Shown here in pieces: positions 42,255 through 44,848 of a DNA stretch of 44,848 bases. Made by a program: the position numbers and the translations under genes. This DNA is from Planctomycetaceae bacterium. Its GTDB lineage: Bacteria > Planctomycetota > Planctomycetia > Gemmatales > Gemmataceae. Numbering within the stretch: position 1 is the stretch's first letter; each line of letters opens with the position of its first letter. The DNA lies in assembly GCA_013823135.1 (NCBI GenBank), contig PNLP01000058.1:1-44848 (forward strand). Direction: 5' to 3'. The notes below the pieces were generated by a model that was not told the DNA's origin, made no database searches, and saw only the letters and a list, made by a program, of their open reading frames with translations.

Positions 42255-43067
42255 GTGCGTTTCTCTCCTCTCTCAAAAACCCCTCGCGGGTTCACGTTGA
42301 TCGAGTTATTGGTGGTAATTGCCATCATCGCTATCCTGATCGGCCTGTTGTTGCCTGCCGTGCAAAAGGTCCGCGAGGCGGCCGCACGCACGCAAAGTCA
42401 GAACAACGTCAAACAACTCGGAATTGCCTGCCACAGCTACCACGACATCTACAACCGCTTACCGGGCCAGTGGTCCACGGAAGGAGGGGTTACCGCCTCC
42501 CTCCACTTCTGGCTCCTCCCGTATGTCGAGCAGAACGCTTTGTTTACGCTCGGCTTGACCAATTCGAATCCGCACAACATCGTGGCAGTCCGCAGTGCGG
42601 TCATCAAGACGTTCATCTCCCCACTGGATACGACCTCGCCAGGCGGGATCTCGACGGGCGACTGGGCCGCTTCAAATTACGCCAACAACCACGGGCTCTT
42701 CGGTTCGCCCGGCGTCAGCTGGGACGCCAAGCGGGCGCTGATCAGCATTACTGACGGCACGTCGAACACGATCGCTTTCGCTGAGAAGTACGGTCGGTGC
42801 GGGGGCAACGGTAGCTTGTGGGCTCACGGCAATTGGAATTGGCCGTGGATGTCGATCTGGGCCATTAACGTCAACGGCAACCCGCCCCAGAGCCAGCCGA
42901 CGCAGGCTGCTTGCGACCCGCAAACCGTTCAGGCGTTCACGGCCGCTGGTTGTACCGTCGGCCTTGCCGATGCGAGCGTACGCACTGTGCGACCTGGCAT
43001 CAGCGCGGCCACGTGGCAGAACGCCTGCTACCCAACCGACGGCAACGTCCTGGGAAGCGACTGGTGA
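42255..43067 (+). CDS. DUF1559 prepilin-like protein
   Basis: 270 residues from a GTG at 42255 with AAGGAG at 42243-42248, 6 bases upstream. The N-terminus carries a type IV prepilin signal: a short basic leader, cleavage at G^FTLIELL, then one hydrophobic helix (VVIAIIAILIGLLLPAV) followed by QKVREAAARTQSQNNVKQLG, the DUF1559 hallmark. The C-terminal family motif is GLADASVRTV. These proteins are massively expanded in Planctomycetes, and are probably processed by prepilin peptidase and placed in the envelope. A small lipoprotein gene follows, the usual arrangement, with a hairpin between them. Confidence 0.93.
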   Translation: MRFSPLSKTPRGFTLIELLVVIAIIAILIGLLLPAVQKVREAAARTQSQNNVKQLGIACHSYHDIYNRLPGQWSTEGGVTASLHFWLLPYVEQNALFTLGLTNSNPHNIVAVRSAVIKTFISPLDTTSPGGISTGDWAASNYANNHGLFGSPGVSWDAKRALISITDGTSNTIAFAEKYGRCGGNGSLWAHGNWNWPWMSIWAINVNGNPPQSQPTQAACDPQTVQAFTAAGCTVGLADASVRTVRPGISAATWQNACYPTDGNVLGSDW

Positions 43068-43112
43068 GGTCGATTGATAATCGCGAAAAACTTTTACGCT
43101 GACACATATCCT

Positions 43113-43135
43113 GGGAGCACACTGCGTGTGCTCCC
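43113..43135 (+). terminator. Hairpin between DUF1559 and lipoprotein genes (possible attenuator)
   Basis: GGGAGCACAC-TGC-GTGTGCTCCC is a perfect 10-bp stem with a 3-nt loop, followed by ACAATACGTTTTC. It could end or reduce transcription into the lipoprotein gene, or protect the 3' end of the DUF1559 message. Confidence 0.65.
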
Positions 43136-43173
43136 ACAATACGTTTTCTAACACACCGTTGAGGAAGAATATT

Positions 43174-43626
43174 ATGTCGCCTTCGGTGACACCCGTACGA
43201 CTCGCACTTGTCACGCTACTCGGACTCTCGACACTGGCCGGACTTTGGGGATGTGGTAAGGCATCAAACAATGTTGCGACGGTGAAAGGGACTGTCAAAA
43301 ACAAGGACAAGATTCTGAAGTCTGGTACGATTTCATTTTACGGTGCTGATAACACGATGGCCAGCGCATCGATTATGAGCGACGGAACGTACGTCTGCCA
43401 GGGCGTGCCGATGGGTGATGTTAAAGTCACCATTACTCAACCACAAGTCGGTGGCTTGCCGGGCGGCGGCATGCCACAGGGGCCGAAAGTGACGATCCCG
43501 GACTCTGCACCGGCAGGCCCCGAAACCGACCCGACTCTGCCGGGTCTGGTTGGTAAGCCTGAAACGACGAACCTCAAGTACACGATCACGACCCGTGAAC
43601 AGGCACTCGATGTCGTTGTGAACTAA
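43174..43626 (+). CDS. Small lipoprotein, partner of DUF1559
   Basis: 150 residues from the ATG at 43174 with GAGGAAG at 43161-43167. The signal peptide LALVTLLGLSTLAGLWGC ends in a cysteine that could be lipidated, though the lipobox (LWGC) is not ideal. The mature part is a small transthyretin-like beta domain: ATVKGTVKNKDKILKSGTISFYG, SIMSDGTYVCQGVPMGDVKVTI, with a Gly/Pro-rich stretch and a closing LKYTITTREQALDVVVN. Such proteins regularly follow DUF1559 genes in Planctomycetes. It is probably anchored in the envelope; the function is unknown. Confidence 0.85.
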   Translation: MSPSVTPVRLALVTLLGLSTLAGLWGCGKASNNVATVKGTVKNKDKILKSGTISFYGADNTMASASIMSDGTYVCQGVPMGDVKVTITQPQVGGLPGGGMPQGPKVTIPDSAPAGPETDPTLPGLVGKPETTNLKYTITTREQALDVVVN

Positions 43627-43671
43627 CCGCCACTGCTGACTCGCGGGCTTGCCTACCTACAGAGCGATGTT

Positions 43672-43860
43672 CTAGATGATGCACTTCAGCCGGTTTTTCT
43701 TGTGTGATTTGGCGGCCTGCATCTTTCGCTTCTGGTAAAAGATGACATTGCTGGTGTGTCGAGACCCAGCAACAACTCGGCGGCGGCGAAACACTGCCTC
43801 GCACTGCTGGTTCAACGCTCGGCACACCTGCTCCGCTGTTACCTCCGGACCTCCCCCCAT
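43672..43860 (-). CDS. Possible small basic protein (62 aa)
   Basis: The ATG at 43858-43860 has a strong purine-rich site (GGAGGGAGGGG) directly upstream on the minus strand. The product is very basic (VFRRRRVV, QKRKMQAAKSHKKNR) and might bind nucleic acid. I know no family. It converges on the lipoprotein gene and is divergent from the esterase. The frame stays open upstream of the ATG, which weakens the case. Confidence 0.4.
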   Translation of the reverse strand: MGGGPEVTAEQVCRALNQQCEAVFRRRRVVAGSRHTSNVIFYQKRKMQAAKSHKKNRLKCII

Positions 43861-44116
43861 GTCCCCTCCCTCCGATAAGTGTGTCCTCCTGAAATGCTGA
43901 AATGAGTGGGTGAAATCGCGTGATCGGGGTTGGTGGTGCGAGAGACGCCGGAGCGTTCCTTTGGGCGGCTGTCGGGCCATTCTCAGTTTCACATCGGGTC
44001 GAGCGCGATTCACGACGAACCCCACTGATTATTCGAAGGCGCGTGAATAGGTTAGCAGCACATGCCCGGGTGCCGTCCGAGTACCCGCAACTTCCCAACT
44101 TCACCAAGGGGGTTTC

Positions 44117-44848
44117 ATGTTCAAGCTCTCCGCGCTGAGCCTTTGCACGGTTCTTGTGTGCTCCAGTTTGTCCGTCGCGCAGCCGACTCGCAAGCCCGAC
44201 GACAAGGGTGCCCCACCCTTCAAGGTGCTGAAAGAGGGCGAGAACCCGCCGCTCGACGCGTACGACAATTTCGTGCTCGGGCCGAAGTACACGACGGCAC
44301 CGGAACGCACGAAGGTCAAGGACGTTCCCGAGGGGAAGGTCGAGCAGTTCGAGATCGACTCCAAGGAAACCAAGCTCTTCAACCCCGGCATCGCCCGCAA
44401 GGTGTTCGGCAAGGTTGACCCGAGCAACCCGAAGACGCTGATCGTCGAAACGCACAACATCGACTACAAGCGGAAGATCGGGGTCTACATTCCCGCGGGG
44501 TACAAGGAGGGGACCGAAGCGCCGTTCATGGTCGTTCACGACGGCCCCGGCCATGCCAACGGTTTCAAGACGATCCTCGACAACCTGATTGCCCAGAAGC
44601 GGATTCCGCCGATCGTGCTCATCTCGATCCAAAATGGCGGCGGCGACGCCCAGGGGCACGAACGCGGCAAAGAATACGACAACATGAACGGCGACTACGC
44701 GACGTACATCGAGGACGAAGTGCTGCCGCGCGTGGAGAAGACCTGCAAGGTGAAGCTGACCAAGGATCCCGATGGTCGCGCGGCGATGGGGTGCAGCTCG
44801 GGCGGCTCGTGCGCGCTCATCATGGCGTGGTTCCGCAACGACCTGTAC
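44117..44848 (+). CDS. Secreted esterase, enterochelin-esterase-like (3' end outside window)
   Basis: 244 codons are visible, with no stop before the window edge. AAGGGGG lies 4-10 bases before the ATG at 44117. A signal peptide (MFKLSALSLCTVLVCSSLSVA) is followed by an alpha/beta-hydrolase of the esterase D / Fes type: NIDYKRKIGVYIPAGYKEGTEAPFMVVHDGPG, PPIVLISIQNG, and the nucleophile elbow GCSSGG in RAAMGCSSGGSCALIMAWF. Catalytic Asp and His would lie beyond the window. Planctomycetes carry many such enzymes for plant or algal esters. Confidence 0.88.
   Translation, partial: MFKLSALSLCTVLVCSSLSVAQPTRKPDDKGAPPFKVLKEGENPPLDAYDNFVLGPKYTTAPERTKVKDVPEGKVEQFEIDSKETKLFNPGIARKVFGKVDPSNPKTLIVETHNIDYKRKIGVYIPAGYKEGTEAPFMVVHDGPGHANGFKTILDNLIAQKRIPPIVLISIQNGGGDAQGHERGKEYDNMNGDYATYIEDEVLPRVEKTCKVKLTKDPDGRAAMGCSSGGSCALIMAWFRNDLY

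Noticed and set aside
43586..44659. A 357-codon minus-strand ORF
   Set aside because: It is antisense to the lipoprotein end and to the esterase, which has a signal peptide, a ribosome site and the GxSxG motif on the plus strand.

Overview
The window looks like chromosome from a planctomycete of the Gemmata group (Gemmataceae). It is GC-rich and carries families that are hallmark or heavily expanded there: a DUF1549/DUF1553 cytochrome protein paired with a DUF1501 protein, a DUF1559 prepilin-like protein followed by a small lipoprotein, several zinc-ribbon, HEAT, TPR and WD40 proteins, and many long perfect hairpin repeats between genes. I see no tRNA, rRNA or CRISPR array. Start codons were re-chosen for many genes, because several longest frames begin inside repeats or upstream of a clear Shine-Dalgarno site or signal peptide.

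Layout. 1-5090 (minus): a two-gene unit with a 1381-residue nuclease-helicase (Fe-S PD-(D/E)XK nuclease, RNase H-like region, SF1 helicase) and an ATP-grasp ligase cut by the window edge. 5587-9328: a HEAT-repeat membrane protein converging on a polytopic membrane protein. 9488-13942 (minus): the DUF1553/DUF1501 pair, separated and flanked by mobile hairpin repeats. 14438-17061 (minus): a LuxR-type response regulator and its histidine kinase, overlapping by one base. 17459-21338 (plus): a GT4 glycosyltransferase with a C-terminal extra domain, then a GH130 enzyme, probably a polysaccharide or oligosaccharide module. 21404-23564: an SDR-type L-threonine dehydrogenase and a WD40 protein.

23708-31361 (minus): a 1963-residue TPR protein with an embedded, apparently dead C39-like peptidase domain, a small helical protein, a structured non-coding region, and a small secreted protein. 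The non-coding region (30310-30552) is the most unusual part. A good sigma-54 (-24/-12) promoter match sits directly before a run of hairpins that each show a run of C in the loop (minus strand), about 32 nt apart, ending in a 14-bp GC-rich hairpin. I read this as a candidate sigma-54-driven small RNA.

32020-36658: an SDR oxidoreductase, a GT-like protein coupled to a zinc-ribbon membrane protein, and dihydrolipoyl dehydrogenase. 36669-37492: a compact mobile unit with a RAYT (REP-associated tyrosine transposase) gene flanked by mirror-image REP palindromes; non-autonomous copies of the same palindrome lie at 14077 and 23617. 37495-41142 (minus): a Ser/Thr protein kinase fused to a tubulin/FtsZ-like GTPase domain, notable in a phylum that generally lacks FtsZ. 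41276-44848: an ASCH-domain protein, an AT-rich island, the DUF1559/lipoprotein pair with a hairpin between them, a tiny basic ORF and the start of a secreted esterase.
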